This document shows, piece by piece, positions 1-6,661 of a DNA stretch of 15,351 bases (positions are counted from its first letter, which is position 1; the number at the start of each line of letters is the position of its first letter). The stretch comes from Sphaerochaeta sp. UBA5849 (GTDB lineage Bacteria > Spirochaetota > Spirochaetia > Sphaerochaetales > Sphaerochaetaceae), in assembly GCA_002432715.1 (NCBI GenBank), contig DJGJ01000029.1, forward strand, positions 70,349 to 85,699, in the 5' to 3' direction. The position numbers were made by a program, and so were the translations under genes. The notes under the pieces were generated by a model that saw nothing but the letters and a program-made list of their open reading frames with translations, did not search any database and was not told the origin of the DNA.

Positions 1-1
1 A

Positions 2-847
2 ATTCAGTCTTTGCTCAGTAGTCTGGCATGGAAGAACTCCGATTTATTAAGCTTTTATGCGGTTACCGAGCTGATAAAACCGCGAAGCGAGACATATCTG
101 GGAATGCGGACCATTCCCGTCAAGCAGATAATCGGAAGTGAAGGCCGGTATCAGGATTTTTCACTGGCTTTCTATCCTAAGAAGGAGTTGCTCAGAGCCC
201 GCTGGAGGAGCATCGACAGGGCGGTCAAGGAGTATGTGAACCTGCCACCCATCTCTGTGTACAAGCTTGGGCAGTGGTACTTTGTACGGGACGGGAACCA
301 CCGTGTCTCGGTGGCCAAGACACAGGGGGTTGAGTTCATCGATGCCGAGGTTGTTGAGCTCGACAGCCAGATTCCGCTTGAAGCAGGGCTCACGATGAAA
401 CAGCTGAGAAAGCGCGTCATCGATTACGAACGCAAGCGATTCCTTGAGCAATACAACCCCACCTTTCTGCCGATGGAGGAGATCGAGTTTACCTCTCCTG
501 GTTCCTACCCGGAGATGGTCAACCATATTCTGGTACATAAGTACTATCTGAATGAGGGCAAGAGTGAGGAGCTGAGTTTTGAAGATGGTGCTGTTTCGTG
601 GTATGAGAACGTATATAAACCGATCATCGAAGAGGTGCGCAGGGAAAAGCTGCTTGCATCTTTCCCGGGCAATACCGAAGCCGACCTCTATATGTGGATA
701 GTCAGGCATTGGGACAACCTCAAGCACATGAGCGGCAGTCAGGAAGTGAGTATCGAAAGTGCCACTTCCGATTACAAGCTGCGCTTCGGCAGAGGGCGTG
801 CAGAGCGTTGGTTGAACCGGATCAAGTATTTCTTCTCAAAGAAGTAG
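2..847 (+). CDS. ParB/sulfiredoxin-fold protein, 5'-partial
   Basis: The reading frame is open to the left edge of the window. The first in-frame start-like codon (TTG at 11) has no ribosome binding site, so the true start probably lies outside. About 280 residues are visible. The recognisable core is the segment around positions 255-360: a beta strand with PPISVYKLG, then VRDGNHRVSVAKTQG and a following strand. This is the DGNHR-type signature of the ParB/Srx-like fold found in ParB N-terminal domains and in many uncharacterised 'ParB-like' proteins. The rest (EYNP-type linker and a helical C-terminal half with several Trp and Tyr) matches nothing I can name. No helix-turn-helix is evident, so chromosome partitioning is unlikely. 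Proteins of this kind are usually annotated only as ParB-domain or transcriptional-regulator-like. The stop codon is embedded in a strong hairpin. The fold call is moderately sure; the function is unknown. Confidence 0.6.
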   Translation: MQSLLSSLAWKNSDLLSFYAVTELIKPRSETYLGMRTIPVKQIIGSEGRYQDFSLAFYPKKELLRARWRSIDRAVKEYVNLPPISVYKLGQWYFVRDGNHRVSVAKTQGVEFIDAEVVELDSQIPLEAGLTMKQLRKRVIDYERKRFLEQYNPTFLPMEEIEFTSPGSYPEMVNHILVHKYYLNEGKSEELSFEDGAVSWYENVYKPIIEEVRREKLLASFPGNTEADLYMWIVRHWDNLKHMSGSQEVSIESATSDYKLRFGRGRAERWLNRIKYFFSKK

Positions 848-872
848 GAGAAGTGCGCTCCGCACTTCTCCT
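846..872. terminator. Convergent intrinsic terminator hairpin
   Basis: A perfect 12-bp inverted repeat (arms 846-857 and 861-872, loop of 3) begins inside the stop codon of the ParB-like gene. It lies 13 bases from the stop codon of the minus-strand flavodoxin gene. The plus-strand side is followed after a few bases by a T-rich stretch (879-892), the minus side by a weaker one. It probably serves both convergent genes. Confidence 0.65.
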
Positions 873-885
873 GAGGCCTTCTGTT

Positions 886-1476
886 TTATTCTTGTATATA
901 GGCGCTGAGGATGTCGGCGTAGACTTCCATCTCCTTGCCCAGCCTGTCGCTTGGCCGGATGGCGCCTTCCTTGCCGGCCAGGTGTACGATGCCTCCCACC
1001 GGCTGGTCGCAGAAGTCCAGCTCGTCGTGCACCCCGAACGGTATGTGCAGCATGCCCATCGACTGGGCCCAATAGAGCATGGCAGTCAACGTATGGGCAC
1101 CTTCGCAGGTGGAGTTCGAGCAGCTGGTGAAGCAGGCAAAGAACTTGGTTTCAAGGCTCTTGTCCTTACTCAGCGGCAGGGTGGTGTCAAGAAAGGTTTT
1201 CATCTCCGCCGAGATGTTTCCGAAACGGGTGGGGCTGCCCAGAATAACCATGTCGCTTTTTAGGAGCGTCGAGGTACTTACGATGGGAAGTGCCAGAATA
1301 TCTTCATAGAAATCATTGGTCGTCTCTTGTGTGTTTGCCCAAATGTGCAAATCAGGGTCTTCAACGCGGTACAGCCTGGCATCGACATTTCGTGCGGTCA
1401 TGAGTTCCTTGAGATAAGAACCAATGATGTAACAGTTGCCGCTGACACTGTGAATGATGATTGAACAACGCTTCAT
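886..1476 (-). CDS. WrbA-like flavodoxin / NAD(P)H:quinone oxidoreductase family protein
   Basis: A 196-residue protein with the flavodoxin fold. The N-terminal strand is followed by a phosphate-binding loop (HSVSGNCY, in place of the classical T-x-T-GNT) that would hold FMN. The motif GSPTRFGNISAEMKTFLD matches the GTPTRFGN loop of WrbA-type quinone reductases. A Cys-containing segment (SCSNSTCEGAHT) replaces the usual Gly-rich flavin loop. WrbA proteins reduce quinones by two electrons in the cytoplasm. Length agrees with the family (about 200). I chose the ATG at 1476 because a GAGG ribosome binding site lies 8 bases upstream and the flavodoxin strand starts at residue 4; upstream codons in this frame do not look like protein. 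It lies 70 bases downstream of the ABC ATPase gene on the same strand and may share its transcript. The exact substrate is unknown. Confidence 0.75.
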   Translation of the reverse strand: MKRCSIIIHSVSGNCYIIGSYLKELMTARNVDARLYRVEDPDLHIWANTQETTNDFYEDILALPIVSTSTLLKSDMVILGSPTRFGNISAEMKTFLDTTLPLSKDKSLETKFFACFTSCSNSTCEGAHTLTAMLYWAQSMGMLHIPFGVHDELDFCDQPVGGIVHLAGKEGAIRPSDRLGKEMEVYADILSAYIQE

Positions 1477-1546
1477 GTGGGGACCTCGCTTGTTTTGTTC
1501 TTGATTCAATAATACTACACAAAGGGAGGTTCGTGGAATAAATGCA

Positions 1547-2329
1547 TCAGCACCAAGCGCTGTACAACCCCTCCCTCTCATCGATGAACACCTTGGTTTG
1601 GTACACTTCGCTGAGCAATCGTTCGTTGAGTACTTCCTGTTTCGAGCCGTCGGCGACAATTTTCCCGTGTTGCATGACCACGATACGGTTGATTGCCGGA
1701 ATTATTTCACTCAGTTCATGGGTGGCCAGAATGATGGTTTTCCCCTCCCTGTCCAGTTGCTCCAATGTGCTGCGGTACTGCGACCGGCTGGGGAAATCGA
1801 GATTCGAAACCGCCTCGTCGAGCAACATCACCTGAGGATCGTGCACATTGGCTCGTGCCAGCAGGATTCTTCGGGCCTCTCCGCTGGACATGCGGTTCAT
1901 CTGCTTGTCCCGAAGGTGCCAGGTATCGTAGCGGTGCATGACCTCCTCCATTTTCTGCATTTGCTGCTCGGTGCAGTGGTGGTGAAAGTCAAGTCCGATG
2001 GAGCTGAAGAAGCCGGAGGCGACGATCTCCCAGCCCTTGTAGCTGGAGTTGCACAGGTATTGCAAGGATTGGGAGACAATGCCCAGATGGGCCCTGAGGC
2101 TCAAGACTTCCCACTTTGCTTTCCCAAAAAGAATCCGCTTGGTTTGGGGGGAGTACAAAGGATGGATTTCTTCACTCAACAACTGTACCAAGGTGCTCTT
2201 GCCGGCTCCGTTTGGACCGATGATTGCAACATGTTCGTTGCGCCGTACCTGAAAAGAGACATCGTCGAGAATCGGTACGCCTGCACGGCGAACTGTGGCA
2301 TGTTCCAGCTGTATGATGCATTCATCCAT
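1547..2329 (-). CDS. ABC transporter ATP-binding protein (ModF/YlmA-like), stand-alone
   Basis: A 260-residue single nucleotide-binding domain. Walker A is GPNGAGKST (residues 38-46), the Q-loop Gln is near 87, the signature is MSSGE (147-151), Walker B is VMLLDE (167-172) and the switch His is 204 in LATHEL. The signature departs from LSGGQ, and the D-loop region reads DEAVSNLD instead of DEPTSALD. Such changes occur in the ModF/YlmA branch of the iron/molybdate ABC group, whose members often lack a partner permease. No membrane or binding protein is encoded nearby, so its partner or role is unknown; it might act in trans or in a non-transport process. The start at 2329 follows a GGAGG site about 8 bases upstream. 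It is likely co-transcribed with the flavodoxin gene downstream. Confidence 0.85.
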   Translation of the reverse strand: MDECIIQLEHATVRRAGVPILDDVSFQVRRNEHVAIIGPNGAGKSTLVQLLSEEIHPLYSPQTKRILFGKAKWEVLSLRAHLGIVSQSLQYLCNSSYKGWEIVASGFFSSIGLDFHHHCTEQQMQKMEEVMHRYDTWHLRDKQMNRMSSGEARRILLARANVHDPQVMLLDEAVSNLDFPSRSQYRSTLEQLDREGKTIILATHELSEIIPAINRIVVMQHGKIVADGSKQEVLNERLLSEVYQTKVFIDEREGLYSAWC

Positions 2330-2387
2330 AAAAATACCTCCACCGTGACTATACCACGCTGAAGGATTTTTGCCAAAGAGGGGGTGA

Positions 2388-3143
2388 TCAAGCGTAGGAG
2401 ATCATAGCCATGCCTTCATCCGGGTAGTGGTCCATCACCTTGGTTTCGAGGGTGGTGAGGGTGACCAACACCAATGCGACCGCAAGATCGGTTTGCCCAT
2501 TCTGCAATGCTTCACAGAGATAGGAGTAGTCTTTTGAGCGTTTCTCCATCTGGGATGGGGTGAATTTGGTGGAGTTCATCGCAGTGTCCAGCAATGGTGA
2601 AAGGTTGTCATAAATGCAGGAGAGAATCTGGTTGCCGTTGGCGAAGACCAGGGTCCGATGGAAATCGGCTTCAGCCTTCAGATAGTCGGCATGGGCCTTG
2701 GCGTCTTTCCTAAAGATGTGGGGGACCGCTGCTTCCATGCGATTGCTCGAATTCCATAGCTGGGCAAGGTACTCATCGCGATTCTCAAGACGGGAAAACC
2801 CCCTGGCGGCACTTGTAGCAACCGTGATGCGGACCTGCATGAGATTACGCATCAGCTTTGCTTGGCTGATCTTGCTGTTTACAATGGTGGTGGAGATGGA
2901 CTCGACGTACTGGTCAAGGTTGTTGCTCCTGACTTGGGCCCTTCTTCCTTGGGAAATTACAACCAATCCCTTGGCTTCGAGAAGCTTCAAGGCTTCACGA
3001 ATGGGACGGCTCGATGTATTGAACTGATCGGCAAGTACTTGTTGTGAAGGAAGGAATGATCCGCTTTTTAAACGATTGTCCAAGATCATCTCTTCCAAGG
3101 ACGAAGCAATTCTCGCTGATTTTGTTTGTGAAATGTAATCCAT
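2388..3143 (-). CDS. FadR-subfamily GntR transcriptional regulator (paralogue 1)
   Basis: A 251-residue protein. Residues 8-75 form the GntR winged helix (LPSQQVLADQF, SSRPIREAL, then the LEAKGL wing). Residues 95-240 form an all-helical FCD ligand domain. The first FCD metal-ligand motif is present (EADFH, D160 and H162), but the later histidines of typical FCD metal sites are missing: the segments read YSYLCEAL and LVTLTTL. The start at 3143 is preferred over an ATG at 3185. It has an AAGGAAG ribosome binding site 5 bases upstream, and it aligns with the start of the neighbouring paralogue. FCD regulators generally repress catabolic genes and release DNA on binding a small acid. Here the effector may be bound without metal (inference). 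It is similar along its whole length to the gene at 3806-4546, so the pair looks like a local duplication. Confidence 0.85.
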   Translation of the reverse strand: MDYISQTKSARIASSLEEMILDNRLKSGSFLPSQQVLADQFNTSSRPIREALKLLEAKGLVVISQGRRAQVRSNNLDQYVESISTTIVNSKISQAKLMRNLMQVRITVATSAARGFSRLENRDEYLAQLWNSSNRMEAAVPHIFRKDAKAHADYLKAEADFHRTLVFANGNQILSCIYDNLSPLLDTAMNSTKFTPSQMEKRSKDYSYLCEALQNGQTDLAVALVLVTLTTLETKVMDHYPDEGMAMISYA

Positions 3144-3215
3144 TTCTTCTTCCTTGTTGAGCGAAGCAATGTAAGCCTTAACCATGTCATACGTTCTAAG
3201 TTTGCTTACAGGTAA

Positions 3216-3244
3216 AATATAATATATTTACTAACTATATGCAA
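3216..3244 (-). promoter_or_regulatory. Candidate sigma70 promoter of GntR paralogue 1
   Basis: Read on the minus strand: TTGCAT (-35, 3239-3244), a 17-base spacer, then TATATT (-10, 3216-3221). Transcription would start near 3209, leaving an untranslated leader of about 65 bases before the ATG at 3143. The region is AT-rich, so the -10 could be fortuitous. Confidence 0.5.
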
Positions 3245-3421
3245 TACTTGGATATCAAAATATTAATTGATGACATCAGTTGTAAATCGTGTAATAAGTT
3301 ATTCATGTAAACACCAACATTGGACATAGGATGGATATGCTTCTTTCTTGTTTTGTACATACAGGCATTACAAGAAATAAGGCTCCTGACTAAAAGTTTT
3401 GCTTCAAGACGCCGAAATGCT

Positions 3422-3755
3422 TCAGTCCTTCAAGAACTCCTGCAGGTCCTTGGCAAACATAATTCGGTCGTTCTCGCCATCGACGGCTGTAATGATGCTC
3501 TGCATTGCAATTCAGCACTTCCTGGCTAGATGGAGCATGGCGGTGCCTTTGCCTGCGTCAGGTTCCCATGAACGCTTGATGTAGTGGATCTAGTTGCCCA
3601 CCGTGGTGATGAGAATATGCGGGTCATACAGATGAAGAACGTCAAGAGCCGTGCCGCTTCTGCAGTGCGTGAGCCTCTGAGTCGTCGGTGATTGCCTCTT
3701 CCACGGGTATGACCTCTCAGGCCATGGTTGCATCGAAGAAGATGCATGCCAATTG
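3422..3755 (-). pseudogene. Remnant of a HAD-IIB (Cof / sucrose-phosphate-phosphatase type) hydrolase
   Basis: One minus-strand frame, read through two internal stops (3590-3592 and one near 3523), gives recognisable pieces. These are ALDVLHLYDPHILITTVGN, then IHYIKRSWEPDAGKG joined to TAMLHLARK, then IITAVDGENDRIMF and a final stop at 3422-3424. The string VL...PxILITxVGxxIxY resembles the region after motif II of sucrose-phosphate phosphatases. KGxAMxxLA followed by DGENDxxMF matches HAD motifs III and IV. The cap domain that should lie between is missing. The upstream part (IFFDATMA, stop, EVIPVEEAITDDSEAHAL) is in another frame. So it shows stops, a frameshift and an internal deletion. 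It lies just beyond the terminator of the GntR gene at 3806. Family assignment is by eye only. Confidence 0.45.
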
Positions 3756-3784
3756 AAAAAAAAGCTGCCACGATTTGCGGCAGC
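3756..3784 (-). terminator. Intrinsic terminator of GntR paralogue 2
   Basis: On the minus strand an 8-bp stem (GCTGCC core, one G-T pair, loop AAATC) is followed immediately by eight T residues. It lies 21 bases after the stop codon at 3806. It makes read-through into the HAD remnant unlikely. Confidence 0.85.
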
Positions 3785-3805
3785 GTTCACTGAATCAAGA
3801 TATTG

Positions 3806-4546
3806 TTACAGGTCGAGGGTCTCGAACTTGTCCTTGATGTTCGTAAGGTTCACCAGGGTCAGGGCTACTGCAAGGTCGGTCTGTCCGTTTACCAGCGCGT
3901 CGACCAAGTAGCGGTACTCATTCACTTTCTTTTTCTGTTCATTATAGGTTTCCGGCAACCTGTCCATTGCGGCATAGAGCTGTGGTGCGAGGTTTTCATA
4001 GATGCTGCTGAGGATGATGTTGTCGTTTGACTTGATCAGCGCTGCATGGAACTCAAACTCCGTCGCCTTGAACTGCGTGATTGATTCTGCATCCTTTCCG
4101 GTTTCGAGGCTGGGCAGCAGGTGTTCCATTTTGGTGCATGCGCGGTCGAGGGAGCGAACGATCAACATTCTGTTGGGGTCGCGGGAAAGTTCCCTGGCAG
4201 CCGACACTTCAATGGTAGTGCGTACCTGCATCAGGTCGGTGAGCAGCTTCTTGTCCGGTGCCTGCTTGCTGATCATGGAAGCAGAAAGTGACTCCACGAA
4301 CTGGTCGAGGCTGTTGCTCTTGACGATTGCCTTTTTGCCCTGCTTTACACTGATCAGACCCTTGGCTTCAAGGTTCTTGAATGCTTCACGTACACTTCTG
4401 CTTGAAGCATTGAACTGAGTTGCCAGGTCATGCTGACTTGGCAACGTCTCCCCAGCCTTATATTTCTTAGCGAGGATTTCTTCCTCGAGTTTATTTGCAA
4501 TTACGGTCGATTTGGTTTCTGATCCTGTAATACTGTTTCCGCTCAT
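3806..4546 (-). CDS. FadR-subfamily GntR transcriptional regulator (paralogue 2)
   Basis: A 246-residue protein with a GntR winged helix (residues 13-80: LPSQHDLATQF, SSRSVREAF, LEAKGL) and an FCD domain (100-240). The FCD site keeps EFEFH near residues 163-167 but lacks the later metal histidines (EYRYLVDAL, LVNLTNI), exactly as in the neighbour at 2388-3143. Conserved blocks (SLDQFVES, LMQVR, SAAREL, SIYENLAP, NGQTDLAVAL) mark the two as paralogues. The start at 4546 has an AAGGAAG site 10 bases upstream and matches the paralogue's start; an ATG at 4591 would overlap the predicted operator and has no ribosome binding site. A GTATAC-core palindrome sits between promoter and start, suggesting self-repression. 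Its other targets may include the operon at 14275, where the same core occurs twice (inference). Confidence 0.85.
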   Translation of the reverse strand: MSGNSITGSETKSTVIANKLEEEILAKKYKAGETLPSQHDLATQFNASSRSVREAFKNLEAKGLISVKQGKKAIVKSNSLDQFVESLSASMISKQAPDKKLLTDLMQVRTTIEVSAARELSRDPNRMLIVRSLDRACTKMEHLLPSLETGKDAESITQFKATEFEFHAALIKSNDNIILSSIYENLAPQLYAAMDRLPETYNEQKKKVNEYRYLVDALVNGQTDLAVALTLVNLTNIKDKFETLDL

Positions 4547-4592
4547 CTTATCCACTTCCTTGGTAATTCCGTTTGACATGTGTAGTTGCAAC

Positions 4593-4600
4593 TGTATACA
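4593..4600. promoter_or_regulatory. Candidate GntR operator, TGTATACA palindrome
   Basis: A perfect 8-bp palindrome with GTATAC core, overlapping by one base a second palindrome (AGTTGCAACT, 4584-4593). It lies about 7-14 bases downstream of the predicted transcription start of the GntR gene at 3806-4546 and in its leader. FadR-subfamily proteins bind short palindromes with GT and AC half-site cores, so autoregulation is a reasonable inference. Confidence 0.45.
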
Positions 4601-4613
4601 TACTACAATCTCA

Positions 4614-4642
4614 TATATACGCTATTTTATTGTGAAAAGCAA
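4614..4642 (-). promoter_or_regulatory. Candidate sigma70 promoter of GntR paralogue 2
   Basis: Minus-strand TTGCTT (-35, 4637-4642), a 17-base spacer, and TATATA (-10, 4614-4619). The start of transcription would be near 4607, with the GTATAC palindrome immediately downstream. Confidence 0.5.
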
Positions 4643-4981
4643 TCGCATACCAGTGGAATATGTTATAAGTATGATAAAAGATTTATTGAAGGGAAAATTT
4701 TATAAATATCGATGAAGTAGCAGGTTGTTGGAAATAGCAGGAGGAAAACTTCTTCATTTCACTTATTACATCGGAATTTGCTTCTTTCATTATGACAGAA
4801 CGTTTGCATCCAGAACAGCAGGTGGAAGTGCATGAGTATCGAGAATAAGGTGCATATTCTTCCAAATGCACAGAAAAATGATGTCATAAGATAAAATGAG
4901 CATAAAAGAATATAATATAAATAATTATAATATATTATTGGTATCTGTACTATGAATTATGTAAGTCGAATACTCTATGTA
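4643..4981. other. AT-rich intergenic stretch, no gene recognised
   Basis: Between the minus-strand GntR gene and the plus-strand exported-protein gene. Short open frames here (for example 4683-4871 on the minus strand) have no convincing ribosome binding site or protein-like composition. A small inverted repeat (GTGCAT at 4850, ATGCAC near 4865) is visible but has no T tract. I see no supported function other than separating two divergent transcription units. Confidence 0.5.
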
Positions 4982-5011
4982 TTGACACATGTTTTTCTGC
5001 CGTTGTATAGT
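4982..5011 (+). promoter_or_regulatory. Sigma70 promoter of first exported-protein gene
   Basis: Consensus TTGACA (4982-4987), 18-base spacer and TATAGT (5006-5011). Transcription would begin near 5018, giving a leader of about 50 bases that contains the GGGAGGG ribosome binding site at 5052-5058. Confidence 0.65.
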
Positions 5012-5070
5012 TCCAGCAGAAGAAGACGGGAAAACTCTTGCACACTTTTTTGGGAGGGAACTACAGCTTC

Positions 5071-5604
5071 ATGAGACGATATTTTAGCATTGTGCTGCTC
5101 ATCCTTATTCAGCTGGCTATGTTTGCAGCTCCAGTGAATCCAGCACAAGTAACCATTTCTCTTACCACCAGGGTTCCTGAGTACTTGGTACACGGGTTCC
5201 TTACTACAAGCGAAGGCTCTCAGGTTATTGTCTCTTCTACAGAGGTGGAAGATGCATTCAATGAAAATGGAGCTTCCTTTACCTATGCCATCAAGACCAA
5301 TGTATCCATTCCGTTGAAAGTGACGGCTACGGTTTTGCCGTTCAATCTGAAGTATGCTCCGAGCACCTATCAGGTGGGAATAGATAAGATTTATGTGAAA
5401 GAGAGTGAAGCTGATAGCCCTAATGAGGCTGTCGTTGATTCGACCAGCGGGAGCTACAAGCTAGTGGAGTTCACGCCCAATGCTTCCGGCTTGGCAACAT
5501 ACTCCTACATATTGACTGTGTTTGCGAACCAGGCAGAAGTTCTGCAGGCTCCTTCAGGGGCGTATGAGTCTACGGTTTCGATCGGGATAACACCGAATAA
5601 TTAG
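5071..5604 (+). CDS. Small exported protein, pilin-like strand pattern (paralogue A)
   Basis: A 177-residue protein starting MRRYFS, with a hydrophobic signal segment (SIVLLILIQLAMFA) and a likely signal-peptidase cleavage after the following Ala or Pro-rich stretch. The mature part is rich in Thr, Val, Ser and alternating beta-strand patterns, with no Cys in the mature region and no further membrane helix. The start at 5071 is preferred over the TTG at 5038 because GGGAGGG lies 12 bases upstream and the signal peptide starts right after. The C-terminus (SGAYESTVSIGITPNN) matches the ends of the next two exported proteins: Gly/Ala, x, Tyr, then an alternating hydrophobic strand. That ending resembles those of secreted Ig-like or pilin-like subunits (DUF4402, Csu type), but no usher or chaperone gene is nearby. 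Exported beta protein is fairly sure; pilin identity is a guess. Confidence 0.6.
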   Translation: MRRYFSIVLLILIQLAMFAAPVNPAQVTISLTTRVPEYLVHGFLTTSEGSQVIVSSTEVEDAFNENGASFTYAIKTNVSIPLKVTATVLPFNLKYAPSTYQVGIDKIYVKESEADSPNEAVVDSTSGSYKLVEFTPNASGLATYSYILTVFANQAEVLQAPSGAYESTVSIGITPNN

Positions 5605-5629
5605 GAAAATCTGATAGTTTGATACCAAG

Positions 5630-5655
5630 GGTGCCGACAAGGCACCTTCTTTGTT
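5630..5655 (+). terminator. Intrinsic terminator after exported protein A
   Basis: A 6-bp GGTGCC/GGCACC stem (5630-5635 and 5641-5646) with GACAA loop, then the T-rich TTCTTTGTT. It begins 25 bases after the stop codon. It indicates that the first exported-protein gene is transcribed separately from the second. Confidence 0.7.
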
Positions 5656-5879
5656 ATAGAAAACAAAGAACTAGAATACATAGATATGACAGAAGTGGTT
5701 GATTGATTGTTCTATACCTTCTTAATAAAAATCATTACTACAACTACTATTAAGTTATTTCTTTCAAATTGTTTAACATATGTAATAAGTTTGGAATATA
5801 TTAAGTATATAATATACAATGAAATATAAAATATATGATACATTTAAAAGAAAAATAAACAAAATTGTTATCTCTAATA
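5656..5879. other. AT-rich intergenic stretch
   Basis: Strongly AT-rich, without a convincing reading frame. It contains a GTATAT-A-ATATAC palindrome (5805-5817) that may simply reflect base composition. It may act as an upstream AT-rich element for the following promoter. Confidence 0.4.
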
Positions 5880-5908
5880 TTGACATAAGTCTGATACGGT
5901 AGTAGGCT
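5880..5908 (+). promoter_or_regulatory. Candidate sigma70 promoter of exported protein B
   Basis: Perfect TTGACA (5880-5885), 17-base spacer, then a poor -10 (TAGGCT, 5903-5908). A TATAAA at 5916-5921 is an alternative -10 but lacks a good -35. A 6-bp inverted repeat (TACGGT 5895-5900, ACCGTA 5925-5930) brackets the start region and could be an operator. Confidence 0.4.
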
Positions 5909-5963
5909 ATGCATGTATAAAGGGACCGTACCATAAAAGGATTACCTCCCAAAGGAGTTTAAA

Positions 5964-6536
5964 ATGAATAAAAAGTTGATTGCACTTGCTATGATTCTGC
6001 TGCTTGCTGTTGGTGGGTTGTTTGCTGCTATTACACTTCCTGGTAATGGCAATACTTCGGTTACTGCAATCTTAAAGGCAACACTTGGTAGTTATTTCTA
6101 TCATGGTATTGTTGAAGGCTCGGATTTTATTGGAACAAAGAATATACTTAATGCCTTTTCAGCAACTACTTCTCCATCATTCCAATATGGTTATGAAACC
6201 AATGCGGCTGGTCTGTATTATATCCGCATGGCAGTAAGTGATTTTGATAATGTAACCGAGGGAGCCGAAGGTACGGTAAAGATTAAGAATATTACTGTTA
6301 GTGGTGGAGGTGCTACAAAGATTTGGGATGATGTAAATTCCAGTTATGTCATTTTCACTGTTCCTACGACTAATACATATACCAGAACCACCACAACCAT
6401 TACGGTTGAACCGGCTCTGACTGCAACCGATACCACTGACCATCGTGGAAATATAATTGCTGCGACTGAAACTGCTGCGCAAGCTACCCCCGGTGAATAT
6501 GAGGCTACCATTTCCTTTAGTGTTTCCGCTTCCTGA
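5964..6536 (+). CDS. Small exported protein, pilin-like strand pattern (paralogue B)
   Basis: A 190-residue protein with a textbook signal peptide: MNKK, a hydrophobic core (LIALAMILLLAVGG) and cleavage expected at LFA-A near residue 22. The start has AAAGGAG 6 bases upstream. The mature part is Thr/Ala/Gly-rich (TTNTYTRTTTTITVEP), predicted beta-rich, with no Cys. It shares a pattern with protein A: a Tyr-His-Gly (YHG versus VHG) near the N-terminus, then F-x-Y-x-x-x-TN in the middle, and the C-terminal PGEYEATISFSV ending. Codons are AT-rich at third positions compared with htpG. It resembles secreted Ig-like or pilin-type subunits of unknown assembly route. The very good ribosome binding site and simple Thr/Ala composition are consistent with an abundant surface or periplasmic structural protein, which is inference. 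Confidence 0.65.
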   Translation: MNKKLIALAMILLLAVGGLFAAITLPGNGNTSVTAILKATLGSYFYHGIVEGSDFIGTKNILNAFSATTSPSFQYGYETNAAGLYYIRMAVSDFDNVTEGAEGTVKIKNITVSGGGATKIWDDVNSSYVIFTVPTTNTYTRTTTTITVEPALTATDTTDHRGNIIAATETAAQATPGEYEATISFSVSAS

Positions 6537-6562
6537 TTTTTCTCCTCGTGTCGAGAGTTTGG

Positions 6563-6591
6563 GCTGTGCAGGCAACTGCACAGCTTTTCTT
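6563..6591 (+). terminator. Intrinsic terminator after exported protein B
   Basis: A perfect 9-bp stem (GCTGTGCAG, 6563-6571; CTGCACAGC, 6576-6584) with a GCAA tetraloop, followed by TTTTCTT. It starts 26 bases past the stop codon. Confidence 0.9.
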
Positions 6592-6630
6592 ATCGATTTT
6601 CCTATCAAGTTTTACCTTCTCTTGCTAGGA

Positions 6631-6636
6631 TATAAT
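6631..6636 (+). promoter_or_regulatory. -10 element of exported protein C promoter
   Basis: A perfect TATAAT just after the preceding terminator. The -35 is weak (TTTTAC at 6610-6615 with a 15-base spacer). Transcription would start near 6643, about 19 bases before the chosen ATG, so the third exported-protein gene probably has its own promoter. Confidence 0.5.
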
Positions 6637-6661
6637 CAGTACTGCTTTAGTGGAGATGTAT

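Noticed and set aside
161..727. Minus-strand open frame opposite the ParB-like gene
   Set aside because: The plus strand encodes a protein with a ParB-fold motif; the antisense frame has no start signal or motif.
1598..2362. Plus-strand open frame opposite the ABC ATPase
   Set aside because: The minus strand carries all ABC motifs in order; this frame is antisense noise.
3320..3584. Plus-strand open frames between the two GntR genes
   Set aside because: They have no motif, and the minus strand at this place shows HAD-IIB remnants, which explain the sequence better.
4683..4871. Short Cys-rich minus-strand frame in the AT-rich gap
   Set aside because: No ribosome binding site and no protein-like pattern; insufficient evidence for a gene.
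5805..5817. GTATAT-A-ATATAC palindrome as a third GntR operator
   Set aside because: It lacks the GTATAC core and lies in a very AT-rich tract where such symmetry is expected by chance.
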